Shown here: piece after piece, positions 54,553 through 62,731 of the stretch
How the letters are laid out: each line of letters begins with the position of its first letter
Numbering within the stretch: the first letter of the stretch is position 1
DNA from: Streptomyces sp. 846.5
GTDB taxonomy: Bacteria; Actinomycetota; Actinomycetes; Streptomycetales; Streptomycetaceae
Direction of reading: 5' to 3'
Assembly: GCF_004365705.1 (NCBI RefSeq)
Contig: NZ_SOBN01000002.1
Span: forward strand, 1,240,001-1,304,000
Length of the DNA: 64,000 nt
Notes under the pieces: model-generated
Told to the model about the DNA's origin: nothing
What the model saw: only the letters and a program-made list of their open reading frames with translations
Databases searched by the model: none
Translations under genes and position numbers: made by a program

Positions 54553-54983
54553 CCGGGACACAGGAGCCCTCGGCATCAGGGTCGTCTTCAGCTGCCACCA
54601 GACCATGAAGCAGGCAGCGCCGTTCCGCGCAGTCCCTGAACCGATCACCGAACGAATGTGTGAATCACCCGCCTGCCGTATGGCCCGCCGCCGCTACTCC
54701 GCGTCCAGGTCGACCAGGAAGTGCACATCGCTCACCGGGAACTCGCCGTAGTCGAGAGCCTCGCCGAGGGACTTCATCGGACCCGAGGGTACGGGTCCAC
54801 AGAAACTGGTCGACACCGGGAAACAGGGCGAACACCCGTGGCACATGAATCGAAAAGGGCGGGAATCGGTAAACCCCGACACCCTGCACTTTTGGGGCCG
54901 TCGAGTAGGTGGACTGGTGTGCGGTGAATCGCTCGATGGTGTGAGGAAGACCCCCTCTCGGTAGGGGTGGTGACGGACGCGAA
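54553..54983. other. Intergenic region with the presumed left end of the complete transposase element
   Basis: About 430 bases. The only coding-like stretch is the leftward tail at 54694-54777. By comparison with the truncated copy, the left end of the insertion sequence should lie near 54885-54900, but I could not define a clean terminal repeat. Confidence 0.4.
54694..54777 (-). pseudogene. Orphan C-terminal coding remnant
   Basis: A leftward frame beginning MKSLGEALDYGEFPVSDVHF and ending LVDLDAE and stop is acidic and protein-like, but the upstream frame degenerates into Cys/Pro-rich sequence. Probably the tail of a gene cut off by the neighbouring insertion sequence. Family not recognised. 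Confidence 0.3.
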
Positions 54984-55039
54984 GGAAGCATCGGCGGTGT
55001 CTGTTTCACCCTGGTTGAGAGTGATCCGCCGATGCTTCC
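54984..55039 (+). promoter_or_regulatory. Hairpin enclosing the transposase start codon
   Basis: GGAAGCATCGGCGG (54984-54997) and CCGCCGATGCTTCC (55026-55039) are exact complements separated by 28 bases. The ATG at 55032 is inside the right arm. The stem is the same as in the truncated copy at 52938-52989 while the loop sequences differ. Confidence 0.82.
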
Positions 55040-56360
55040 TGAGAAAACGATACCGCCGTCGTTGGCCGCTCTTCTGCTGGTTTGCCGGTCTTGTTTCACC
55101 GCGCCGACGTTCCGCACGTTCTGTGTGTTGCTGACCGGGATGATCGCGCAGACGCGCCGCCGCACCGTGTGCGGGATGCTGCTGGGCGCCGGGCTGGAAC
55201 GGGTCTGGCACCATACCCGGGCCCACCGCCTGTTCTCCACAGCACGCTGGTCCGTCGACGAGGTCGGACTGGCCCTGGCCCGCCTGATCGTCGAGCGCCT
55301 CCTACCGACGAGTGCGCCGCTGGTGGTGGCCGTGGACGACACCCTGTTCAAGCGCTCCGGCCGCAAGGTCTTCGGTGCCGCCTGGCAGCACGACGGCGCC
55401 GCCCAAGGCCCCCGTCCGGCAGGGTTCGGCAACTGCTGGGTCGTGGCCGGGATCATCGTCACGCTGCCGTTCCTGACCAGACCGGTGTGCCTACCGATCC
55501 TGGCCCGACTATGGCGCCCACGCCGCACCGGCAAGATCGCCCTGGCACGCGAGATGACCGAACTGCTCGCCACCCACTTCCCCGACCGCACCCTCCACAC
55601 GGTCGGCGACGCCGCCTACGTCGGCGAACACCTGCGCGGCCTGAACCCGCAGATCACCTGGACCAGCCGCCTGAAGACCACCTCCGTGCTGCACGAACTC
55701 CCACCCCCGCGCACCGGAAAGAAGGGACGTCCACGCACCCGCGGCCCACGCCTGGGCACCCCCGCCAATATCTCCCAACTCCTGGACTGGCACCGGGCCA
55801 GGGTCCTGCGATACGGCCACACCGACACCGTATTCCTGGCCGACCGGATCTGCCTGTGGTACGGCTCCTTCCACAGCCAACCCGTGCGCGTCGTACTGGT
55901 CTGGGACGAGCACTGCGGGCCGACCACCGGCCCCAACCGCGGCTACGGCCTGGCCCTGGTCACCACCGACCTGACCAGCACACCCCAGCAGATCGTGAAA
56001 CGCTACGCGGCCCGCTGGTCCACCGAGACCGCATTCCACGACGCACGCCAGACCCTCGGCGTCGGCGAGGCACGCAACCGCACCCAGACCGCCGTGGAAC
56101 GCACCGTCCCCTTCGGCCTGCTGGCCTACACCGTGACGATCGCCTGGTACGCACTGGCCGGCCACCAACCCACCGACACCGACGAAGACCGCGACCGGGC
56201 CCGCTGGTACACCAGCAAGACCCAGCCCTCCTTCGAGGACATGACCGCCAAACTCCGCCGCGTCCTCATCGCCCACAGATTTCGCAACCCACGCCCCCAC
56301 CAGGCAGAACCCGAAGAAATCCAGGCCGTCCTCACCGCCTGGGCAATCGCCGGAACATGA
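55032..56360 (+). CDS. DDE-type transposase (DDE_5/IS701-like)
   Basis: The 442-residue transposase has the first Asp in PLVVAVDDTLFKRSGRKVFG, the second in HTVGDAAYVGEHL and the Glu in RWSTETAFHDARQTLGVG, a complete DDE set. The N-terminus (MLPEKTIPPSLAALLLVCRS) matches the truncated copy at 52983. The element ends directly against lutC: the last bases before the lutC stop codon complement are GTTTCGACAA at 56410-56419. The family assignment to IS701-like is tentative. Confidence 0.85.
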   Translation: MLPEKTIPPSLAALLLVCRSCFTAPTFRTFCVLLTGMIAQTRRRTVCGMLLGAGLERVWHHTRAHRLFSTARWSVDEVGLALARLIVERLLPTSAPLVVAVDDTLFKRSGRKVFGAAWQHDGAAQGPRPAGFGNCWVVAGIIVTLPFLTRPVCLPILARLWRPRRTGKIALAREMTELLATHFPDRTLHTVGDAAYVGEHLRGLNPQITWTSRLKTTSVLHELPPPRTGKKGRPRTRGPRLGTPANISQLLDWHRARVLRYGHTDTVFLADRICLWYGSFHSQPVRVVLVWDEHCGPTTGPNRGYGLALVTTDLTSTPQQIVKRYAARWSTETAFHDARQTLGVGEARNRTQTAVERTVPFGLLAYTVTIAWYALAGHQPTDTDEDRDRARWYTSKTQPSFEDMTAKLRRVLIAHRFRNPRPHQAEPEEIQAVLTAWAIAGT

Positions 56361-56419
56361 CCACCAGGAACCGCGAAACACGAGGGTTGGCGACGGTCTG
56401 GTGAAAGAAGTTTCGACAA

Positions 56420-57058
56420 TCAGCCCTTCGCGACGGTCCGGCGGATGACGAGCACATCGAGGGTGCGGGGGCCGTGGACGCCTTCGACCCGGTCGAGTTC
56501 GATGTCACTGGTGGCGGAGGGGCCGGAGACGAAGGTCAGCGGCCTGCCCGGGTCCAGCAGAGCGATGGCGTCCGGGACGTCATCGACGATCTGGTCGGCG
56601 CGGACGATGCACAGGTGGTAGTCAGGCAGCAGGGTCAGCGCGCGTCGGCCCTGGCCGGGACCGGCGTCCAGGACCAGCGTGCCGGTGACCGCGATCGCCA
56701 CCGCGCAGGTGGTGAGCACCCCCTCGGCCGCCTCCAGCTCCGCCACGCTCAGCGGCTCGGTCAGTTGCTGCCAGGGCCCCTGCGGGAGCAGCTCCTCGGG
56801 GAACTCCGGCGGCACCACGAGCGTGCGCAGCCCGTGGGCGGTGAGCAGCCCGGCGACGGCTTCGGCGGCCGTGGCGGCCGTCGCCTCCACGACATGCGCC
56901 CGGTAGTCGGTGACCCGCTCCACGAACAGCGCGATGAGGTCGGTGCCCGCGTGACTGCTGTGGTCGCGCGGGACCGGCACGTGTTCCGGATTCTCGTCGG
57001 CGGGCACATCGGTGAGAGCGGCACGGACACGGCCCAGGACGGTGTCACGGTCCGTCAT
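56420..57058 (-). CDS. lutC: Lactate utilisation protein C (LUD domain)
   Basis: The 212-residue LUD-domain protein (RDTVLGRVRAALTDV start; ERVTDYRAHVVEATAATAAE; AEGVLTTCAVAIAVTGTLVLDAG; LLPDYHLCIVRADQIVDDVPDAI; FVSGPSATSDIELDRVEGVHGP) is the third part of the LutABC L-lactate-oxidising iron-sulfur complex. The start overlaps the lutB stop (TGATG). It is the last gene of the leftward operon, and a transposase element begins right at its stop codon. Confidence 0.93.
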   Translation of the reverse strand: MTDRDTVLGRVRAALTDVPADENPEHVPVPRDHSSHAGTDLIALFVERVTDYRAHVVEATAATAAEAVAGLLTAHGLRTLVVPPEFPEELLPQGPWQQLTEPLSVAELEAAEGVLTTCAVAIAVTGTLVLDAGPGQGRRALTLLPDYHLCIVRADQIVDDVPDAIALLDPGRPLTFVSGPSATSDIELDRVEGVHGPRTLDVLVIRRTVAKG

Positions 57059-58527
57059 CACTGGTCTCCTTGCGGGGGCTGCGGGTGGGTGCGCTGCCAC
57101 CAGCCGCGGAAGGACTCGCGGGGCGGGGCGGGAGTGTCCCGTGCGTCGGTCCAGCCGTGTAGCGGACCGGGGAGCGGGCCGATGACGCCTCGGCGGGCGA
57201 TCAGGTGTCCGCCGAGAGCGGCTGCCTTCTGGGCCGCCGCGAACCGGCGGGGCGAGGTGAGGACCGAGGTGGCGGCCTTCATGGCGAGGGCCTCGGCGGT
57301 CGGGGTGCGGCGTCCCGCGCGTTTGGCCTCGACGGCCTTGGCACGCAGATGGGTGAGCACCTCGGGGATGTTGATCTTCACCGGGCAGGCGTCGTAGCAG
57401 GCCCCGCACAGGGTGGAGGCGAACGGCAGGGTGTCGGCGTGCTCCACGCCGACGAGCTGCGGGGTGAGGATCGCCCCGATCGGGCCGGGGTAGACGTAGC
57501 CGTAGGCGTGGCCTCCGGTGCGCTCGTAGACCGGGCAGACGTTAAGGCAGGCGGAGCAGCGGATGCAGCCGAGCGCCTGGCGGCCCACGGTGTCGGCCAG
57601 GGTGGCGGTGCGGCCGTTGTCGAGCAGGACCAGGTGGAAGGCCTGCGGTCCGTCGCCGGGGGTGACGCCCCGCCAGGTGGAGGTGTAGGGGTTCATCCGC
57701 TCGCCGGTCGAGGAGCGCGGCAGCAGTTGCAGGAACACCTCCAGGTCCTGCCACTGCGGAAGGACCTTCTCGATGCCCATGACCGTGATCAGCGTCTCCG
57801 GGAGGGTCAGGCACATCCGCCCGTTGCCCTCGGACTCGACAACCCCGACGGTACCGGTCTCGGCGATCGCGAAGTTCGCGCCGGAGACGGCCACCCTCGC
57901 CCGCAGGAACTTCTCCCGCAGGTGCAGCCTGGCGGCCTCGGCCAGTGCCCGGGGCTCGTCGGTCAGGCCCTCCGGGGCCGGACGGCCCCACTCGGCCATC
58001 CGCCGGACGAAGATCTCGCGGATCTCGGCGCGGTTGCGGTGGATCGCCGGGACCAGGATGTGCGAGGGCCGGTCCGCGCCGAGCTGGACGATCAGCTCGG
58101 CGAGGTCGGTCTCGTAGGCACGGATGCCGGCTTCGGCCAGCGCCTCGTTGAGCCCGATCTCCTGCGTGGCCATCGACTTGACCTTCACCACCTCCGACTC
58201 GCCGGTCGCGCGCACGAGTTCGGTGACGATCCGGTTCGCCTCGGCCGCGTCGGCGGCCCAGTGCACCACCCCGCCCGCCCGGGTGACGGAGTCCTCCAGG
58301 CGCAGCAGGTGCGTGTCCAGGTGGCGCAGGGTCCGGCGCTTGAGTGCGGCCCCGGCCTCGCGCAGCTGCTCCCAGTCGTCCAGCTCGGCTGTCGCGGCGA
58401 GGCGTTTGTCGCGGATCGTGGTGGTGGCCTTGCGCAGGTTGCGGCGCAGCTGGGGATCGGCCAGCGCCGTGCGTGCGGCTTCGGGGAAGCCGGGGCTGCC
58501 CAGCCACACCACGTTGTCGGGGCTCAC
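57058..58527 (-). CDS. lutB: Lactate utilisation protein B (iron-sulfur)
   Basis: The 489-residue protein joins an N-terminal LUD domain (SGANFAIAETGTVGVVESEG) with a C-terminal ferredoxin-like part binding two 4Fe-4S clusters: CIRCSACLNVCPVYER and TLCGACYDACPVKIN. The GTG at 58527 has AAGGAG eight bases upstream. It is the electron-transfer core of L-lactate oxidation to pyruvate at the membrane. It overlaps lutA by four bases. A 93-bp piece of this gene is repeated at 52015-52107. Confidence 0.95.
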   Translation of the reverse strand: MSPDNVVWLGSPGFPEAARTALADPQLRRNLRKATTTIRDKRLAATAELDDWEQLREAGAALKRRTLRHLDTHLLRLEDSVTRAGGVVHWAADAAEANRIVTELVRATGESEVVKVKSMATQEIGLNEALAEAGIRAYETDLAELIVQLGADRPSHILVPAIHRNRAEIREIFVRRMAEWGRPAPEGLTDEPRALAEAARLHLREKFLRARVAVSGANFAIAETGTVGVVESEGNGRMCLTLPETLITVMGIEKVLPQWQDLEVFLQLLPRSSTGERMNPYTSTWRGVTPGDGPQAFHLVLLDNGRTATLADTVGRQALGCIRCSACLNVCPVYERTGGHAYGYVYPGPIGAILTPQLVGVEHADTLPFASTLCGACYDACPVKINIPEVLTHLRAKAVEAKRAGRRTPTAEALAMKAATSVLTSPRRFAAAQKAAALGGHLIARRGVIGPLPGPLHGWTDARDTPAPPRESFRGWWQRTHPQPPQGDQ

Positions 58528-59264
58528 TGGTCGGCTCCTTCGGTCCGGGCCAGGATCTCGGCCAGGTGCAGTGTGCCGACGCCGGTCCGCAGCCGGGACA
58601 GCCCTCCGCCGATGTGCATCAGGCAGGAGTTGTCCGCCGCGCACAGCACGTCGGCGCCGGTGGCGACGACGTTGCGCATCTTGTCGCCGAGCATCGCGGT
58701 CGAGGTCTCGGCGTTCTTGAGGGCGAAGGTGCCGCCGAAGCCGCAGCAGGAGTCGGCGGCCGGGAGCTCGACCAGGTCGATCCCGTGCACCTCCCGCAGC
58801 AGCCGCTGCGGCTTGTCGCCCAGGCGCAGTCCGCGCAGCGAGTGACAGGTGGGGTGGTAGGTCACCCGGTGCGGGAAGTAGGCGCCCACGTCCGTCACGC
58901 CGAGCACATCGACCAGGAACTCGGTGAACTCGTGCACCCGCGGCGCGACCTCGGCCACCTGGCGGCGCAGCCCGGTGTCGCCCAACTGCTCCGCGAGGAG
59001 GGGATGGCTCTCACGGACCATCCCGGCGCACGATGCCGAGGGCGTCACGATCGCGTCGTAGTTGGCGAACGCCTCGGCGAAGCCCTTGACCAGCGGCATC
59101 GCCTCCGGCCGGTAGCCGGTGTTGAAGTGCATCTGGCCGCAGCAGGTCTGCGCGAGCGGGAACTCGACCGTGTGGCCGAGCCGCTCCAGTACCGTGACGA
59201 CCGCCTTCCCCGTGTCCGGGTACATGGTGTCGTTGAAGCAGGTGATGAACAGTGCGATCCGCAT
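58524..59264 (-). CDS. lutA: Lactate utilisation protein A (CCG-domain Fe-S oxidoreductase)
   Basis: The 246-residue protein has two CCG domains: TCCGQMHFNTGY near residue 43 and SCCGFGGTFALKN near residue 187, plus the intervening Cys-containing TYHPTCHSLR and SASCAGMVR. These bind an unusual Fe-S cluster, as in GlpC and heterodisulfide reductase. The ATG overlaps the stop of the aldo/keto reductase gene (TGATG), tying lactate oxidation to the sugar pathway genes in one transcript. Confidence 0.95.
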   Translation of the reverse strand: MRIALFITCFNDTMYPDTGKAVVTVLERLGHTVEFPLAQTCCGQMHFNTGYRPEAMPLVKGFAEAFANYDAIVTPSASCAGMVRESHPLLAEQLGDTGLRRQVAEVAPRVHEFTEFLVDVLGVTDVGAYFPHRVTYHPTCHSLRGLRLGDKPQRLLREVHGIDLVELPAADSCCGFGGTFALKNAETSTAMLGDKMRNVVATGADVLCAADNSCLMHIGGGLSRLRTGVGTLHLAEILARTEGADQ

Positions 59265-60271
59265 CAGGACCCGCCGTGCTTCCCCGGCGGAGCCGACAGC
59301 GGGGCGTCCCCGGGCAGCAGTCCCTCGGTGCGCAGGGTGTGCCACAGCTGCGCCGGGATCTGCACCGCGGCCATCTCGGCCGCGTCCCGGGCCTGCTGCT
59401 CGGTGCGGGCGCCGACCAGGACGCCGGCCACGGCCGGGTGGCCGAGCGGGAACTGCAGGGCCGCGGCCCGCAGCGGCACGCCGGACGCCTCGCACAGTTC
59501 CTTGAGCCGCAGCGCCCGCTCCATCAGGGCGGCAGGCGCGGGGGCGTAGTCGAAGTTGGAGGTGGGCCTGGGGTCGGCCAGCAGGCCGGAGTTGAAGACC
59601 CCGCCGACCACCACGGACACGCCCCGGCGGGCGGCGTCGGGCAGCAGGGCGGTCAGGGCGGTCTGGTCCAGGAGGGAGTAGCGCCCGGCCAGCAGCACCA
59701 CGTCGACGTCGGTCTCCCGGACGAACCGGTCCAGCATGCCGTTCTGGTTCATGCCCGCGCCGATCGCCCCGACCATCCCCTCCGCCCGCATCCGCTCCAG
59801 TTCCGGGTACGCGGTGCCGAAGGCCGCCTCCTCGTGGTCGTCCGGATCGTGCAGGTAGACGATGTCGACCCGGTCCAGGCCGAGCCTGCTCAGGCTGGAC
59901 TCAAGGCTGCTGCGCACCCCGTAGGCGCTGAAGTCCCACACCCGCTCATGGGTCGCAAGCACAGCGAAGCCGTTGGCCAGGTCGTCCCCGCCGTCGGCCG
60001 GCGTGGGCCGCAGCAGCCGCCCCACCTTGGTGGACACGGTGTACGCGGCCCGGGGACGGCCGCTCAGCGCCTCGCCGAGACGGCGCTCGGACAGGCCGAG
60101 GCCGTAGTGCGGGGCGGTGTCGAAGTAGCGGACGCCCGTCTCCCACGCGGCGTCGACCGCGGCGCGTGCCTCCTCCTCCCCCGTTGCCTTGAAGAGGTTG
60201 CCGATCGCGGCGGTGCCGAAGGCGAGCTCACTGACCGTGACGTCGCTGCGCCCGAGCTTGGTGCTGCGCAT
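59264..60271 (-). CDS. Aldo/keto reductase, L-fucose (D-threo-aldose) 1-dehydrogenase-like
   Basis: The 335-residue AKR has the catalytic Asp and Tyr in VRYFDTAPHYGLGLSERRLG, Lys in YTVSTKVGRLLRP and His in IVYLHDPDD. The N-terminus RSTKLGRSDVTVSELAFGTAAIGNLF and the segment FAVLATHERVWDFSAYGVRSSLESSL are typical of D-threo-aldose/L-fucose 1-dehydrogenases, which oxidise L-fucose to the lactone. Operon context with SDR, FAH hydrolase and lutABC supports a deoxysugar substrate. Confidence 0.85.
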   Translation of the reverse strand: MRSTKLGRSDVTVSELAFGTAAIGNLFKATGEEEARAAVDAAWETGVRYFDTAPHYGLGLSERRLGEALSGRPRAAYTVSTKVGRLLRPTPADGGDDLANGFAVLATHERVWDFSAYGVRSSLESSLSRLGLDRVDIVYLHDPDDHEEAAFGTAYPELERMRAEGMVGAIGAGMNQNGMLDRFVRETDVDVVLLAGRYSLLDQTALTALLPDAARRGVSVVVGGVFNSGLLADPRPTSNFDYAPAPAALMERALRLKELCEASGVPLRAAALQFPLGHPAVAGVLVGARTEQQARDAAEMAAVQIPAQLWHTLRTEGLLPGDAPLSAPPGKHGGS

Positions 60272-60315
60272 GGGTGGGATGCCTTTCGTGGGAGAGGTGC
60301 GGCGGGCGGGCCGGG

Positions 60316-61071
60316 TTACTGACCGGCTGGGCGCATGCGGAGGCCGGACATGCCGCCGTCGACGGCCAGCACGGTGCCCGTGGTCGAGCCGGCCAGCGGA
60401 CTCACCAGGTAGGCGATGGCGGCGGCGACCTCCTCCGGGCGGACCATCCGTCCGCTCGGTTGCCGGGCGTTCAGCGCGACCCGCTCGGCGACCAGGTCCT
60501 CGGCGGCGTCCAGCAGCCTGCCCACCCACGGGGTGTCCACCGTGCCGGGGTTGACGACGTTGAAGCGGATGCCCTCGCGGACGTGGTCCGCGGCCATGGC
60601 CAGGGTGAGCGAGAACACCGCGCCCTTGGCCGCCGAGTAGAGCGCCCGCTGCGGGAGCCCGGCGAGGGTGGCGATCGAGCCGAGGTTCACCACCGCCGCG
60701 TGCTGCGAGGCGCGCAGGTGCGGCAGCGCCGCGCGGGTGGTGCGCACGATGCCGAGCACATTGACGTCGAGCACCTGGCGCCATTGGGCGTCGTCGTTGT
60801 CCTCGACGGTGCCGATCGCGCCGATGGCGGCGTTGTTGACCAGGATGTCGAGGCCGCCCAGGGTGGCGACGGCCGCCTCGACTGCCGCACGGACCGAGGC
60901 GTCGTCGCCGATGTCCGCGACGAAGGAGTGCAGCGGTTTCTCGACGCCGGCCGGCTGCAGGTCCAGCACGGCCACCTCCGCGCCCCTGTCGCTCAGCAGC
61001 CGGGCGGTGGCCAGGCCGATGCCCGAGGCACCGCCGGTGACGACGGCCCGCAGGCCCTGAAGCTCACTCAT
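60316..61071 (-). CDS. SDR-family dehydrogenase (2-keto-3-deoxy-L-fuconate/rhamnonate dehydrogenase-like)
   Basis: The 251-residue short-chain dehydrogenase has the cofactor motif VVTGGASGIGLA, DILVNNAAIG, catalytic Ser in NLGSIATLAG and YSAAK. C-terminal GRMVRPEEVAAAIAYLVSPLAGSTTGTVLAVDGGMSGL is classical SDR. In the oxidative fucose and rhamnose pathways an SDR of this type oxidises the 2-keto-3-deoxy acid to the 2,4-diketo acid, the substrate of the FAH-family enzyme encoded just upstream. The exact sugar is inferred from context. Confidence 0.8.
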   Translation of the reverse strand: MSELQGLRAVVTGGASGIGLATARLLSDRGAEVAVLDLQPAGVEKPLHSFVADIGDDASVRAAVEAAVATLGGLDILVNNAAIGAIGTVEDNDDAQWRQVLDVNVLGIVRTTRAALPHLRASQHAAVVNLGSIATLAGLPQRALYSAAKGAVFSLTLAMAADHVREGIRFNVVNPGTVDTPWVGRLLDAAEDLVAERVALNARQPSGRMVRPEEVAAAIAYLVSPLAGSTTGTVLAVDGGMSGLRMRPAGQ

Positions 61072-61103
61072 GTTCCGTCCCTTCCAGGGCGATGTTGACG
61101 GAC

Positions 61104-61973
61104 TCAGGCCTGGGCGAAGGTCTGCCGCTGGGAGCCAAGCCGGTCGATCTCCAGCTCGACGGTCTGACCGGCCCGCAGGTAGGGCTGTCCGAGCAGGCCC
61201 AGGGCGACGCCGGCCGGGGTGCCGGTGTTGATGACGTCGCCGGGTTCCAGTACGAGGTACTGGCTCAGGTAGCGGACGATCTCGGCTACGTCGAAGACCA
61301 TGTTCTTGGTCTGCCCGTCCTGCCGCGGTACGCCGTCCACGGCAAGCCGCAGCCCGAGGCCCTGCGGGTCGCCGACCTCGTCTGCGGTGACCAGCCAGGG
61401 GCCCAGCGGGTTGAAGGTCTCGCAGGACTTGCCGAGGTCCCACTGGCTGGAGAAGTCCAGCTGGAACTCGCGCTCGGACACGTCGTTGCTGATCGCGTAG
61501 CCGGCCACACAGGCCAGCGCCTCCTCGCGGGAGTCCAGGTAGCGGGCCCGACGGCCGATCACGACCGCGAGTTCCACCTCCCAGTCCGTCCGGCGCGAGC
61601 CGCGCGGGATCAGCACCTGGTCGAAGGGGCCGACCACGGTTCCCGGGTCCTTCATGAAGACCACCGGACGCTGCGGGATCGCCGCACCGGTCTCCTCCGC
61701 GTGGTCACGGTAGTTCAGGCCGATGCAGAGCACCTTGCCCGGCCTGGCCACCGGGGCGCCGATCCGCCAGCCGCCGGCGGGGGCGGCCAGCTCGCTGAGC
61801 GTGCCCGCCGCGAACGCCTCGCGCACCCGCCGGATCCCGTCCGAGGCGAAGAACGCCCCGTCGAAGTCCTCGGCGATGCCGTCCAGGCCGAGGTAGCGGT
61901 CGCGGCCTTGCGCGGTCGTGTCGAGCACAGTGGGCCGTTCCGCCCCGGGGGCTCCGATTCGCAGCAGTCTCAT
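61104..61973 (-). CDS. Fumarylacetoacetate-hydrolase-family protein (2,4-diketo-3-deoxy-L-fuconate/rhamnonate hydrolase-like)
   Basis: The 289-residue FAH-fold enzyme has GKVLCIGLNYRDHAEETGA near residue 80, the metal-binding glutamates in RTDWEVELAVVIGRRAR, SNDVSEREFQ and the C-terminal LEPGDVINTGTPAGVALG. In the non-phosphorylated L-fucose and L-rhamnose routes this family cleaves 2,4-diketo-3-deoxy acids to pyruvate and L-lactate. Its ATG overlaps the stop of the upstream SDR (ATGA). LutABC encoded downstream would consume the lactate. Confidence 0.85.
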   Translation of the reverse strand: MRLLRIGAPGAERPTVLDTTAQGRDRYLGLDGIAEDFDGAFFASDGIRRVREAFAAGTLSELAAPAGGWRIGAPVARPGKVLCIGLNYRDHAEETGAAIPQRPVVFMKDPGTVVGPFDQVLIPRGSRRTDWEVELAVVIGRRARYLDSREEALACVAGYAISNDVSEREFQLDFSSQWDLGKSCETFNPLGPWLVTADEVGDPQGLGLRLAVDGVPRQDGQTKNMVFDVAEIVRYLSQYLVLEPGDVINTGTPAGVALGLLGQPYLRAGQTVELEIDRLGSQRQTFAQA

Positions 61974-62731
61974 CGGCCCAGCCATCCGCCGTCGACCGGC
62001 AGGATGGTGCCGTGCACGTAGTCCGATGCCGGTGAGGCGAGGAACACGGTGGCTCCGGCGAGGTCGTCGGCCCGGCCCCAGCGGGCCGCCGGGATTCGGT
62101 CCAGGATGGCGGCGCTGCGCGCCGGATCGTCCTGCAGGGCCTGGGTGTTGTCGGTGGCGATGTAGCCGGGGGCGATCGCGTTGACGTTCACGCCGTGTGC
62201 GGCCCACTCGTTGGCCAGGGCTTTGGTCAGACCGGCCACGCCGTGCTTGGCCGCGGTGTAGCCGGGCACGGTGATACCGCCCTGGTAGCTGAGTAGCGAG
62301 GCGGTGAAGATGATCTTCCCTTGGCCGCGGCGGACCATGGACGCGCCGACCGCCTGGGTCAGCGTGAACTGGGCGGTGAGGTTGACCTGGAGGACCAGAT
62401 TCCAGTCCTCGGCGGGATGCTCGGCGGCGGGAGCGCGGCGGATCGTGCCGGCGTTGTTGACCAGGATGTCCACCGGCCGGTCCCGCCCGGCCAGTTCGCG
62501 GCCGAGGGCGATGACGGCGGCCTGGTCGGACAGGTCCGTCCGGATCGGCTCGAAGTGGCGTCCGGCGGCGGTGACGTCCTTCTCGACGTCGCTGCCGCTC
62601 TCCTCCAGGTTGGCGCTGACGCCGATGACGTCGGCGCCGGCCTCGGCCAGGGCGCGGGCCATCGCCCGGCCGATGCCCCGGCGGGCGCCGGTGACCACGG
62701 CCAGTCTGCCGGTCAGGTCGAAGGGGTTCAC
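61970..62731 (-). CDS. SDR-family oxidoreductase, KduD/gluconate 5-dehydrogenase-like
   Basis: The 253-residue SDR has VVTGARRGIGRAMARALAEAGADV, DILVNNAGTIRRAPAAEHP, catalytic Ser in FTASLLSYQGG and YTAAK, with NVNAIAPGYIATDNTQAL typical of the KduD (2-dehydro-3-deoxy-D-gluconate 5-dehydrogenase) group. It starts at a GTG overlapping the alcohol dehydrogenase stop (GTGA). Role within the sugar-acid pathway probable, substrate not certain. Confidence 0.82.
   Translation of the reverse strand: MNPFDLTGRLAVVTGARRGIGRAMARALAEAGADVIGVSANLEESGSDVEKDVTAAGRHFEPIRTDLSDQAAVIALGRELAGRDRPVDILVNNAGTIRRAPAAEHPAEDWNLVLQVNLTAQFTLTQAVGASMVRRGQGKIIFTASLLSYQGGITVPGYTAAKHGVAGLTKALANEWAAHGVNVNAIAPGYIATDNTQALQDDPARSAAILDRIPAARWGRADDLAGATVFLASPASDYVHGTILPVDGGWLGR

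Noticed and set aside
54880-56419. Terminal inverted repeats of the complete DDE transposase element
   Set aside because: The right end at lutC is clear, but the left candidates near 54885 match it too weakly to define ends or a target duplication.
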